From positions 1,178,001 through 1,242,000 of the forward strand of contig NZ_CP036262.1 of assembly GCF_007741495.1 (NCBI RefSeq): DNA of 64,000 nt. The letters are read 5' to 3'. This DNA is from Roseimaritima multifibrata. Lineage in GTDB: Bacteria > Planctomycetota > Planctomycetia > Pirellulales > Pirellulaceae. The position numbers and the translations under genes were made by a program. The notes beneath the pieces were generated by a model. The model searched no databases. It was not told where the DNA came from and saw nothing but the letters and a program-made list of their open reading frames with translations. The stretch's first letter is position 1, and every line of letters begins with the position of its first letter. This document shows, piece after piece, positions 18,404 to 25,911 of the stretch.

Positions 18404-19207
18404 TTATTTGGGTTGCGAGTTGCAAGGTACCAGAGCCAGTTCTCGAACGGCTGCTTGGATATCCTTTTGACGCATCAATGATTCGCCGACCAGGATCGCT
18501 TTGGTGCCAGCAGCGGCGAGCATCGCAACATCGTCGCGGGTGCGGATTCCGCTTTCGCCCACCAGCAGGCGATCTGCAGGGATTTCAGCTCGCATGCGAA
18601 CGGTGTGCTGCAAATCGGTTTCAAAAGTCCGTAGGTCGCGATTGTTCACCCCGACCAGTTTTCCGCCCGTTGCTAAGACTGCGGGGAGGTTGCTTGGTTC
18701 GTACAGTTCAATCAGCGATGTCATGCCAAGTTGTCCGGCTAATTCATATAATTCAATCAGCTGGTCTGGGCTTAGGCATTCGGCAATCAGGAGGATCGCA
18801 TCGGCGCCAGCACTGCGGGCTTCGTAGACTTGGTACGGATCGACAATGAAGTCTTTGCGTAAGAGCGGTCGGTCAACCGCGGCCCGGATCGCTTTCAAGT
18901 ATTCCAAGTCGCCTTGGAAAAACGGTTTGTCGGTCAGCACGCTAATGCAGGCCGCCCCGGCTTCTGCGTAGCAGGTCGCAATTTCGACTGGGTCGAAATC
19001 GTCGCGAATGACTCCGGCGGAAGGGCTTGCTTTTTTGACTTCCGCGATCAACTGGACATGGTCGCCTGCCTGCAACGCACCGAAGAAATCGAGCGGTGGC
19101 GGAGCTTGAGCGGCGGCCAGTTGCACTTCCGCAAGCGGCCGTTGCAGCTTTGCAGCGGCGACGGTTTGCTTTGTGCGGGCAACGATCTTGTCGAGGACAG
19201 TAGTCAA
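18404..19207 (-). CDS. trpC: Indole-3-glycerol phosphate synthase
   Basis: 267 aa, the usual single-domain length. The enzyme closes 1-(o-carboxyphenylamino)-1-deoxyribulose 5-phosphate to indole-3-glycerol phosphate in tryptophan synthesis. TIM-barrel motifs are in order: IAEVKKASPSAG (catalytic Lys), LLRKDFIVDPYQVYEARSAG (catalytic Lys), LVGVNNRDLRTF (catalytic Asn) and LVGESGIRTRDDV (phosphate binding). It lies 25 bp downstream of purH on the same strand; no other trp gene is present, so the pathway is dispersed. Confidence 0.97.
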   Translation of the reverse strand: MTTVLDKIVARTKQTVAAAKLQRPLAEVQLAAAQAPPPLDFFGALQAGDHVQLIAEVKKASPSAGVIRDDFDPVEIATCYAEAGAACISVLTDKPFFQGDLEYLKAIRAAVDRPLLRKDFIVDPYQVYEARSAGADAILLIAECLSPDQLIELYELAGQLGMTSLIELYEPSNLPAVLATGGKLVGVNNRDLRTFETDLQHTVRMRAEIPADRLLVGESGIRTRDDVAMLAAAGTKAILVGESLMRQKDIQAAVRELALVPCNSQPK

Positions 19208-19232
19208 TGCAGCTTGCTTTCTTGAATCCAGA

Positions 19233-20810
19233 TCAATGTCGGAAGTGTCGGCGACCGGTCATGACCATTGGGATCTGATGACGATCACAGGCTTCGATCA
19301 CTTCTTGGTCACGCCGTGATCCACCCGGCTGGATGATCGCAACGATTCCAGCTTCGGCTGCGGCTTCGATCGAATCGGGGAAAGGGAAAAACGCATCGGA
19401 TGCCAAAACGCTTCCGGTTGCACGGTCTCCTGCTTTGTCGATCGAAATATCGACACTGTCAACGCGGCTCATCTGACCAGCACCGACACCGATCAAGGCG
19501 GTATCTTTGGCAAGCACAATGGCATTGCTCTTCACGTGCCGGACCATTTCCCAGGCAAACGAGATGTCGTCCCACAGCGCGTCGGTGACTTGGGTTTGAG
19601 TGGGGGTTTTCCACTGCAGCGATGCCGATGGAAGTCGATCCGCATCTTGGATTAGCAGGCCGCCACTGATGAAGCGTCGTTCGGTCGAGCGGTTAGGATC
19701 GTCCAGGCGTCCGACTTGCATCAAGCGTACGTTTTCACGCCACTTTGGTTTGGTGGTCAGCAAGCCAACCGCTGCCGCTTCAAAATCAGGAGCGACAATC
19801 GCTTCGATGAACAAGCCCGGTTCGCAGAGAGCTTCTGCCGTAGCGAGATCGACGGTACGGTTGAAACCTAGCACGCTGCCAAAGGCACTTAGTGGATCAC
19901 CTTCCAGTGCTTTGCGGCAGGCACGAGAAAGTTTGTCGGCGGTTGCCGCACCACAAGGATTGTTGTGCTTGATGACCGAGGCAGCGGGTTGTGAGAATCC
20001 GCGAACGATGGACAACGCGGAATCAAGGTCCAGCAAGTTGTTGTAGGAAAGCTCTTTGCCATTTAGTTGCCGTGCGCTAACCAGGTTGGCCGCACGAACA
20101 TTGGGTTCGGCGTAGAGGGCCGCTTTTTGGTGAGGGTTTTCACCGTAGCGAAGCAGGTTCTTGCGTCGAAAGTTCATGCTCATCGTTACCGGGAATTCAC
20201 CCGATACCGATTCGCCACTGAGGTAATCGGCAATCGCTCGGTCGTAAGCTGCGGTGTGCTGAAACGCTTCGCATGCCAGTCGCTGGCGGAATTCCAGGGT
20301 GGTGCCACCTAGGGTCTGCAGCTGTTCCAGGATTTCGCGGTACTGTTCCGGTGCGGTTGCGACGGCCACATCTTGTTGATTTTTGGCAGCAGCACGCACC
20401 AAGCTTGGGCCGCCGATGTCAATTTGCTCGATCGCTTCGCTACGGGAGACGCCTTGCCGAGCGACTGTTTCGCGGAACGGGTAGAGGTTGACCACGACCA
20501 AGTCGAAAGGTTCGATGTCGTGATCGTCGATGGCCTGCATGTGGTCGTCGCGTTCCCGACGAGCCAGGATGCCACCAAAAATCTTTGGATGGAGGGTTTT
20601 TACCCGGCCATCCAGCATTTCAGGGAACCCCGTGTAATCGGCCACGTCTTGAACCGGAATTCCGCAGTCTTCCAGGTGACGAGCGGTCCCACCGGTGCTG
20701 AAAATTTGCACACCAGCACGGTGTAGACCTGCAGCAAAATCGGCAAGGCCAAGTTTGTCACTAACACTGATCAATGCGTTTCGAATAGGAACGGCGTCAG
20801 GCACAGCCAT
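19233..20810 (-). CDS. purH: Bifunctional AICAR formyltransferase / IMP cyclohydrolase
   Basis: 525 aa, full length. The last two steps of IMP synthesis are carried out by an N-terminal IMP cyclohydrolase domain of the MGS fold (FSTGGTARHLEDCGI, VKTLHPKIFGGILARR) and a C-terminal AICAR transformylase domain (LRYGENPHQKAALY, IKHNNPCGAA with the catalytic Lys-His, ASDAFFPFPDSI). It is the gene before trpC in a short two-gene unit. Confidence 0.97.
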   Translation of the reverse strand: MAVPDAVPIRNALISVSDKLGLADFAAGLHRAGVQIFSTGGTARHLEDCGIPVQDVADYTGFPEMLDGRVKTLHPKIFGGILARRERDDHMQAIDDHDIEPFDLVVVNLYPFRETVARQGVSRSEAIEQIDIGGPSLVRAAAKNQQDVAVATAPEQYREILEQLQTLGGTTLEFRQRLACEAFQHTAAYDRAIADYLSGESVSGEFPVTMSMNFRRKNLLRYGENPHQKAALYAEPNVRAANLVSARQLNGKELSYNNLLDLDSALSIVRGFSQPAASVIKHNNPCGAATADKLSRACRKALEGDPLSAFGSVLGFNRTVDLATAEALCEPGLFIEAIVAPDFEAAAVGLLTTKPKWRENVRLMQVGRLDDPNRSTERRFISGGLLIQDADRLPSASLQWKTPTQTQVTDALWDDISFAWEMVRHVKSNAIVLAKDTALIGVGAGQMSRVDSVDISIDKAGDRATGSVLASDAFFPFPDSIEAAAEAGIVAIIQPGGSRRDQEVIEACDRHQIPMVMTGRRHFRH

Positions 20811-20899
20811 TTTTCCAATTTTGGGGGAAGTGTTATTTCGTCTGCGTTTTTAGTGTTGGTGTAAGGATAAACGGCTTTGCGGTCAACGGGGCGCGGTCT

Positions 20900-22042
20900 C
20901 TACCGGTCGGATCCTGACCCTCCAGTGGGTGATTGTGACAGTTGTTCCAGATAGAGCTGCTCGTACCTCTGGACCATTTCTGTCAGGCTGAAATGACTGG
21001 CCACATGGTTGCGGTTTTCCGCACCGATTCGCGAAGCCAGTTCGGGGTCTGCTAGGAAGGTGATGATCGCTTTGGCGGTCCCCGAAACGTCCCCCTGCGG
21101 CACACACTGCAACTGCAGGTTTGCTGCTAGCAGTTCAGCGGCTCCCTCCACTTCGTTGCAAACCACCGGTTTTCCGCAGGCCATCGCCTCAAGGACGACG
21201 TTCGGCATCCCCTCGTAGTGGCTGGTCAGCACCAGTAGTTGGCAGGCGTGCAGGTAAGGGGCAATTTCCGCTTGCCAGCCGATCCGTCGAGCTCGCTGAC
21301 CAGGCAATTTTTCCAGTTCCGTGTTGCATTGGTCACGCAGTGGACCGTCCCCAATCATGACCAGCCATGCGTTGGGATCTGCCTGCAAAACCTGCTCGGC
21401 TGCGGCAAACAGTCGCTCAAGTCCTTTTTGTGGATCAAGTCGCCCTACGAAGAGGATCACCTTCGCGTCGGATGGGATGTCGTGTCGCCGCCAGTCGATC
21501 GGGTACGTCGTTTCCCAGCGAGCGATATCGATTCCGTTGGGGATGACCACCGGGGGGCGTTTTGTTGCAGTGCAAAGCCGGTTCTGTTGAACGAATTCGG
21601 CGACCGCTTGGCTTACGCAGACGATGGCTTGCATTTTTGCGACAGCCCAGCGTTCGATACGCAATCGCCACGGGGTCGGGTCGGCAACGCGAACGCCTCC
21701 GATGCAGATTTCAACTTTGGCAATTTTGGCGGCGATCGTTCCCAGGACATTGGCGTGAAACAGGAATGTCTGGACCACGTCGGGCGGATCGCGGCGAATC
21801 ATCCGGCTCAGTCGGTTCAGGGCAAATGGAGCAAGCCAGATGGAGCCCGATTCCAGCGATTCAAAAGGAATCTTCGCCTCATGCAATCGTTTTAGCAAAC
21901 CATCGCGAGGTTTTAGCGGGGGCGGGCCCAGTGAAATCACACGGACGCGATGACCTCGCGCATGCAGCCCGAGGGCCAATTCGGTCAGGCAGCGTTCCGC
22001 CCCCCCCGTGTTCAGTTCCGTGATGATCAAGTCGATCCGCAT
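20900..22042 (-). CDS. GT4-family glycosyltransferase
   Basis: 380 aa with a GT-B fold. The N-terminus MRIDLIITELNTGGAERCL is the acceptor-side loop common in GT4 enzymes. The donor-side motif VILFVGRLDPQKGLERL lies near residue 200, and the E-x7-E nucleotide-sugar motif is in SHYEGMPNVVLEAMACGKPVV near residues 285-305. Likely a cytoplasmic retaining transferase for a cell-surface glycan. Its ATG follows directly on the TAA of the DinB-like gene (zero spacing), so the two are translationally linked; it precedes purH by 89 bp. Confidence 0.9.
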   Translation of the reverse strand: MRIDLIITELNTGGAERCLTELALGLHARGHRVRVISLGPPPLKPRDGLLKRLHEAKIPFESLESGSIWLAPFALNRLSRMIRRDPPDVVQTFLFHANVLGTIAAKIAKVEICIGGVRVADPTPWRLRIERWAVAKMQAIVCVSQAVAEFVQQNRLCTATKRPPVVIPNGIDIARWETTYPIDWRRHDIPSDAKVILFVGRLDPQKGLERLFAAAEQVLQADPNAWLVMIGDGPLRDQCNTELEKLPGQRARRIGWQAEIAPYLHACQLLVLTSHYEGMPNVVLEAMACGKPVVCNEVEGAAELLAANLQLQCVPQGDVSGTAKAIITFLADPELASRIGAENRNHVASHFSLTEMVQRYEQLYLEQLSQSPTGGSGSDR

Positions 22043-22591
22043 TTAGTTCTCGCTGGGGGGCGTTTGGCTGCGGGAGATAACGATCTGCAGGTGGTGTTCC
22101 ATGTGTCCGGCAAGGACCCAAGCCAGCCCACGAACGTTAATTGAATTCCCTGAAACGTTGCCGAATCGGTCCCAGGCGTTGGGGCGTAGGCGTTGAAGAA
22201 GGCGGATGTTGGCTTGGCGCAACAGGCCGATTTCCTCAATCAGCCAGCTCAGTTTTCCGCCCATTCCAAAGCGGCTGTCTCCGTATTGTTGCTCGTCCCA
22301 GCTGAGGTGAGGGGCGGGGTCTCCAGCAGCAATCCGAAGCATCCGATATCCAAAAATACGCTCCGAATCTGCTAGGTGGGAATAGACCTGGCGGATGGTC
22401 CACTGGTAGGGAGCGTGGACCGTATCGATCTGGTCCGTTCCGACATTGCTGGCTGAATTGCACAGGAGTGTCATCTGGTCCCTGAAGATCTGCAGGATGT
22501 CGTCTCCCATCACTCGTCCCGCCAGTTCTTGGTAGTACGTGTGGCCGCCAAATTCGGATGCAGCAGGACGTCTAGAAACGGTCGTGTTCAT
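22043..22591 (-). CDS. DinB superfamily protein
   Basis: 182 aa from the ATG at 22591; a TTG at 22630 would add 13 residues without improving the domain. The DinB four-helix fold shows in the metal-ligand pattern: a first His in IRQVYSHLADSERIFGYR, and the late pair in LAGHMEHHLQIV. Relatives are damage-inducible proteins or metal-dependent thiol transferases, and the reaction here cannot be told from sequence. It is immediately upstream of a glycosyltransferase and diverges from purine nucleoside phosphorylase across a repeat-rich gap. Confidence 0.8.
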   Translation of the reverse strand: MNTTVSRRPAASEFGGHTYYQELAGRVMGDDILQIFRDQMTLLCNSASNVGTDQIDTVHAPYQWTIRQVYSHLADSERIFGYRMLRIAAGDPAPHLSWDEQQYGDSRFGMGGKLSWLIEEIGLLRQANIRLLQRLRPNAWDRFGNVSGNSINVRGLAWVLAGHMEHHLQIVISRSQTPPSEN

Positions 22592-22768
22592 ATTGCTAAT
22601 TGGTATGGAGAGAGCCGCGGAGGGTGCCAACGTTCCGCCTGGAAGGTGAGTTGGGGGGAACCGCTTCGCATTCTAAACGACCGCACACCAATCCGCCTCC
22701 GGGGGACGTGAAATGTACAAGGGACGGTGCAGCATCATCCTAACCGATTGTGGCCTTTCGCTCGGGGC

Positions 22769-22822
22769 GTGAAATCGATTGGCGACGATCGCTACGGCGG
22801 TCGCGTCACCAATCGATTTCAC
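22769..22822. repeat. 14-bp perfect inverted repeat
   Basis: Arms GTGAAATCGATTGG (22769-22782) and CCAATCGATTTCAC (22809-22822) match exactly around a 26-base centre. The right arm overlaps the first 34-bp tandem repeat. It could fold in the leader RNA or bind a dimeric protein. Confidence 0.75.
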
Positions 22823-22917
22823 GTCTCGGAGAGACGCGGCTACGGTGCAATTTCACGTCTCGGAGAGACGCGGCTACGGTGCAATTTCACGTCTCGGAGA
22901 GACGCGGCTACGGGCAA
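22817..22917 (+). repeat. Three tandem copies of a 34-bp hairpin repeat
   Basis: Copies run 22817-22850, 22851-22884 and 22885-22917 (the last lacks one base near its end). Each contains CGTCTC-GGA-GAGACG, a 6-bp stem with a 3-base loop, then GCGGCTACG. The copies are otherwise identical, which points to recent slippage or repeat-unit insertion. Confidence 0.9.
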
Positions 22918-23126
22918 TCTGTCGTGGGAACGTCTGCGTGGCTTGGCTGCGTCTGACGTGTGTGGCGAGCGGTCTGGGATTCGCGTCAACTGGCCTCGGA
23001 ATCGTCTCTTTGATAGGATCGCTTGCGAAACCGAACGGCTTGTACCGGTCTGCGGATCATGCGTTTTCGCTTGGACCGTCGCCGACGCTGCTTCATGGCC
23101 CCTTTATGCTGTCCGCTGGAGAACCG

Positions 23127-23966
23127 ATGCTCGATCTTTTCGAAAAAATTAACGACGCCACCGCTGCCATCAAAAAAGTCTGGGACCGATCGCCCCGAGC
23201 CGGCATTATCTTGGGGACCGGTCTGGGTGGTTTGGTTGAAGAGATCGATGTCGAAGCGACCATTGAATATGGCGACATCCCTCACTTTCCGACATCGACG
23301 GCGACCAGTCATCGCGGGCGTTTGGTTTGCGGGATGTTGCAAGGGATTCCTGTGGTTGCGATGGAAGGGCGTTTCCATATGTACGAAGGTTACCCTCTAA
23401 AGCAAATCACTCTGCCGGTTCGTGTTTTCAAAGCGCTGGGGGCTGAGTTGCTGGTTGTTTCGAATGCCTGTGGTGGATTGAATCCTTACTATCAGTCGGG
23501 CGACATCATGGTGATCGAAGACCAGATCAATCTGATGGGCGACAATCCCCTTATCGGTGTCAACGACGACCGCTTGGGACCGCGTTTTCCTGACATGTGC
23601 GAACCGTATGATCAGCAGTTGATCGATCGCTTGATGGACGTTGCCCGACGCGAGAATATCGTTGCGCACAAAGGGGTTTTTGTCGCAGTCGCGGGACCCA
23701 ATTTAGAAACTCGAGCCGAATACCGGTTCCTTCGCACGATCGGTGCCGACGTCGTCGGAATGAGCACGGTCCCTGAAGTTTTGGTGGCGGTCCACTGCGG
23801 ATTGAAGGTGGTTGGGTTGTCGGTCGTTACCGACATGTGCCTGCCAGATGCTCTTCAGCCTGCCAATGTCGAACACATCATCGCAATTGCCAACCAAGCC
23901 GAACCGAAGCTTCGCACGATGGTTCGTGGTGCGATCAATACGCTGGCCGAAATTCGCCTCGCGTAG
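23127..23966 (+). CDS. Purine nucleoside phosphorylase (inosine/guanosine type)
   Basis: 279 aa from the ATG at 23127, preceded by GGAG; an ATG at 23106 would add seven residues. The enzyme splits purine nucleosides with phosphate to base and ribose-1-phosphate in salvage. Family motifs: GIILGTGLGGL (phosphate loop), FPTSTATSHRGRLVCG with the phosphate-binding His-Arg, MEGRFHMYEGYPLKQIT, SNACGGLNP, GPNLETRAEYRFLRTIGADVVGMSTVPE and the base-binding Asn/Asp region SVVTDMC. This is the trimeric PNP family. It lies opposite the neighbouring genes and ends facing fmt. Confidence 0.95.
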   Translation: MLDLFEKINDATAAIKKVWDRSPRAGIILGTGLGGLVEEIDVEATIEYGDIPHFPTSTATSHRGRLVCGMLQGIPVVAMEGRFHMYEGYPLKQITLPVRVFKALGAELLVVSNACGGLNPYYQSGDIMVIEDQINLMGDNPLIGVNDDRLGPRFPDMCEPYDQQLIDRLMDVARRENIVAHKGVFVAVAGPNLETRAEYRFLRTIGADVVGMSTVPEVLVAVHCGLKVVGLSVVTDMCLPDALQPANVEHIIAIANQAEPKLRTMVRGAINTLAEIRLA

Positions 23967-24044
23967 CGTTTTGTTAGATGTTGCACCGTTTTGGCTGCAT
24001 TCTTCCATGCGGCCCCCCGCGGTCGCTCGCTGGCGAGAGAAAGA

Positions 24045-24069
24045 AGACGGCATTGGGTTTGTGCCGTCT
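24045..24069. terminator. Hairpin between convergent PNP and fmt genes
   Basis: Arms AGACGGCA (24045-24052) and TGCCGTCT (24062-24069) enclose a 9-base loop in the 144-bp gap between two converging genes. There is no clear T-run. A smaller stem, TCGCTCGC/GCGAGAGA, lies just before it. Confidence 0.45.
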
Positions 24070-24110
24070 CGCTTGTGCGTGTTGTGGGGCGAATTTGCCG
24101 TGGGGCGAAT

Positions 24111-25079
24111 TTACTGGCCGCTAAAGCGGGCCTCTGCCGACAGGGGGTGGCCTCGCAGGAAGTCGGCGACGGCCATCGGTTTTTTTCCGGCGGGCTGTAG
24201 TTGATCGATTTGCAGCAGCCCTGTTCCGCAAGCCACGAACAGGTCTGAGTTTTCTTCGTCAACGACGATCTGTCCCGCCTGCAGGTTGCTTGCTCGCGTT
24301 TGGTTGGATGGGGCGGCCTTCAGGACCGTGATTCGAACCGCTGGTTTGTCGCTCCGGTGTAGGAACGTGAATGCGGTGGGCCAGGGCTGCATCGAGCGAA
24401 TTTGGAAATCAACCTGAGCCGCACTTTGGGACCAGTCGATGGCTCCGTCTTTTTTCTGAAGCCGCGGAGCTCGAGAGGCCTTTGAGTTGTCTTGCGGGAC
24501 GCCGATTGGTTCCATTCCGTCCCACCCCGCCAATTGCTTTAGGGCCGCCAGCGTCGCTGCGACTCCATCTTCGGCCAGGCGGTGTTCAAGTTCTCCCGCG
24601 GTTTCATGGTCCTGAATTTTCAGGGGCCGCTGGGCGACGACGGGGCCGCCGTCCAGTCGCGGAGTCATGTGGATGATCGACACGCCGGTTTCCGATTCGC
24701 CTTTGCGCATCGCCCACTGCACGGGGGCGGCACCGCGATAGGCCGGCAGCAGTGATCCGTGTAGGTTCAGTCCTCCCTTGGGAGCCACCGCCAGGGCTTG
24801 GTCGCTTAAGATTTGTCCGTAATCGCAGACGAACAGAATGTCAGGGCTGTGGCTGCGGATCGTTTCGATCGCGGCGGGGTCATTGATCGAGGGGGGATCA
24901 AAAAGTGGCAGTTGGTGGGCCTCGGCCCATTCGCGTACGGGGGCAGGAGGCGGTCCGCTGCGGCTCTTTTTCGTCAAGGCTGGGCGGGTCACGACCAAGG
25001 GGATTTCCATCCCCGCTTGCCGAATCGCTTCGAACGAAGGGACGGCAAAGGGGCCGGTTCCCATCAAAATGATTCGCAT
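24111..25079 (-). CDS. fmt: Methionyl-tRNA formyltransferase
   Basis: 322 aa from the ATG at 25079, which gives the family's usual start MRIILMGTGPFAVPSF. An upstream ATG at 25109 overlaps the def stop by 8 bp but only adds MPDLDNKAKE. Fmt formylates initiator Met-tRNA using 10-formyltetrahydrofolate. GGLNLHGSLLPAYRGAAPVQWA carries the catalytic Asn-His and SLLPxYRG loop, and TGVSIIHMTPRLDGGPV follows. The C-terminal OB domain is present. It is paired with def directly upstream, the classical arrangement for adding and removing the formyl group. Confidence 0.95.
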   Translation of the reverse strand: MRIILMGTGPFAVPSFEAIRQAGMEIPLVVTRPALTKKSRSGPPPAPVREWAEAHQLPLFDPPSINDPAAIETIRSHSPDILFVCDYGQILSDQALAVAPKGGLNLHGSLLPAYRGAAPVQWAMRKGESETGVSIIHMTPRLDGGPVVAQRPLKIQDHETAGELEHRLAEDGVAATLAALKQLAGWDGMEPIGVPQDNSKASRAPRLQKKDGAIDWSQSAAQVDFQIRSMQPWPTAFTFLHRSDKPAVRITVLKAAPSNQTRASNLQAGQIVVDEENSDLFVACGTGLLQIDQLQPAGKKPMAVADFLRGHPLSAEARFSGQ

Positions 25080-25101
25080 CTCTTTTGCTTTGTTATCTAG
25101 A

Positions 25102-25686
25102 TCAGGCATATCGGTTTAGCCACTCGGCTTGTTCTTTTATGATCGACTGGTCCGAGGGGATGGTTCCGCCCGCTTGCCGGCTGCGGAATTCAAATTCGAA
25201 TTCTTCCAGCAGAGGGTCGATTTCTTTGCGAGCACCTTCGGGCATGCGGTCGAAGAACATGGTTCCGTCCAGGTGGTCGGTTTCGTGCTGCAGCACCCGT
25301 GCGAAAAAGCCCTCGCAGGTAAAGTTCAGCGGGGTCCCTTGCAGGTCGTAGCCCGAGAACTGAATTTGCTTGGCTCGGATGACATCCCCGAAGACGCCGG
25401 GGACGCTTAGGCAGCCCTCCCGGTCGGGTTCTCTGCCCTTGGGGCGTTGGATGACCGGGTTGATGACCACCATCTCTTCCCCTTCGCCCTGCTTGCCCGT
25501 TGGGTTGAGGACAAACATCCGGAGGGGCAAGGCGACTTGGTTGGCGGCCAGGCCGACTCCTTCGTGGCAGTACATCAGTTCGATCATCTCGGCAGCCATC
25601 ATTCGCAGTTCTTTATCGACCCGTTTGATGGGCCGGCTGGGGAACCGAAGGGTTGGATGCGGATAGTTGACAATTTCCAGCGGCAT
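25102..25686 (-). CDS. def: Peptide deformylase
   Basis: 194 aa. It removes the formyl group from nascent protein N-termini. The three defining motifs are intact: GVGLAANQ (residues 43-50), EGCLSVPG (90-97, with the metal-binding Cys92) and HETDH (134-138, two His ligands and the catalytic Glu). It is cotranscribed with fmt 22 bp downstream. Confidence 0.96.
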   Translation of the reverse strand: MPLEIVNYPHPTLRFPSRPIKRVDKELRMMAAEMIELMYCHEGVGLAANQVALPLRMFVLNPTGKQGEGEEMVVINPVIQRPKGREPDREGCLSVPGVFGDVIRAKQIQFSGYDLQGTPLNFTCEGFFARVLQHETDHLDGTMFFDRMPEGARKEIDPLLEEFEFEFRSRQAGGTIPSDQSIIKEQAEWLNRYA

Positions 25687-25911
25687 TCGACTGTACAGGA
25701 GCAGCGTAAAACGATGAGGAAAAACTAGGCAAATTGCCCGGTTTCTGAAGCTTCCATCCTATCGCCGTTGTCGCCGGGAAGGGAGGGCGCTACTTTTTCG
25801 AATAGGCCGCTCATGTTATGGTCTCTGTCTAATTGTGCACGAAGCGAGGAAGCCGGCTGTTTCTGGACGGCTGGCGACCAATTTACCTTTCAGCGGAACC
25901 GGCCCCCCCAA

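Larger units (their letters stand above)
22592..23126. other. Repeat-rich divergent gap
   Basis: This 535-bp gap lies between the DinB-like gene (minus) and purine nucleoside phosphorylase (plus). It holds a long palindrome (22769-22822) and three tandem 34-bp repeats (22817-22917). The phosphorylase frame stays open upstream to 22779, but that part translates the repeat into near-identical peptide blocks and is not homologous to the enzyme, so I do not count it as coding. Confidence 0.6.

Noticed and set aside
22817-22917. CRISPR-like array
   Set aside because: Repeats are directly adjacent with no spacers, and no cas gene is present.
22779-23126. N-terminal extension of the PNP open frame
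   Set aside because: It translates the 34-bp tandem repeats, has no similarity to the enzyme, and a GGAG site precedes the ATG at 23127.
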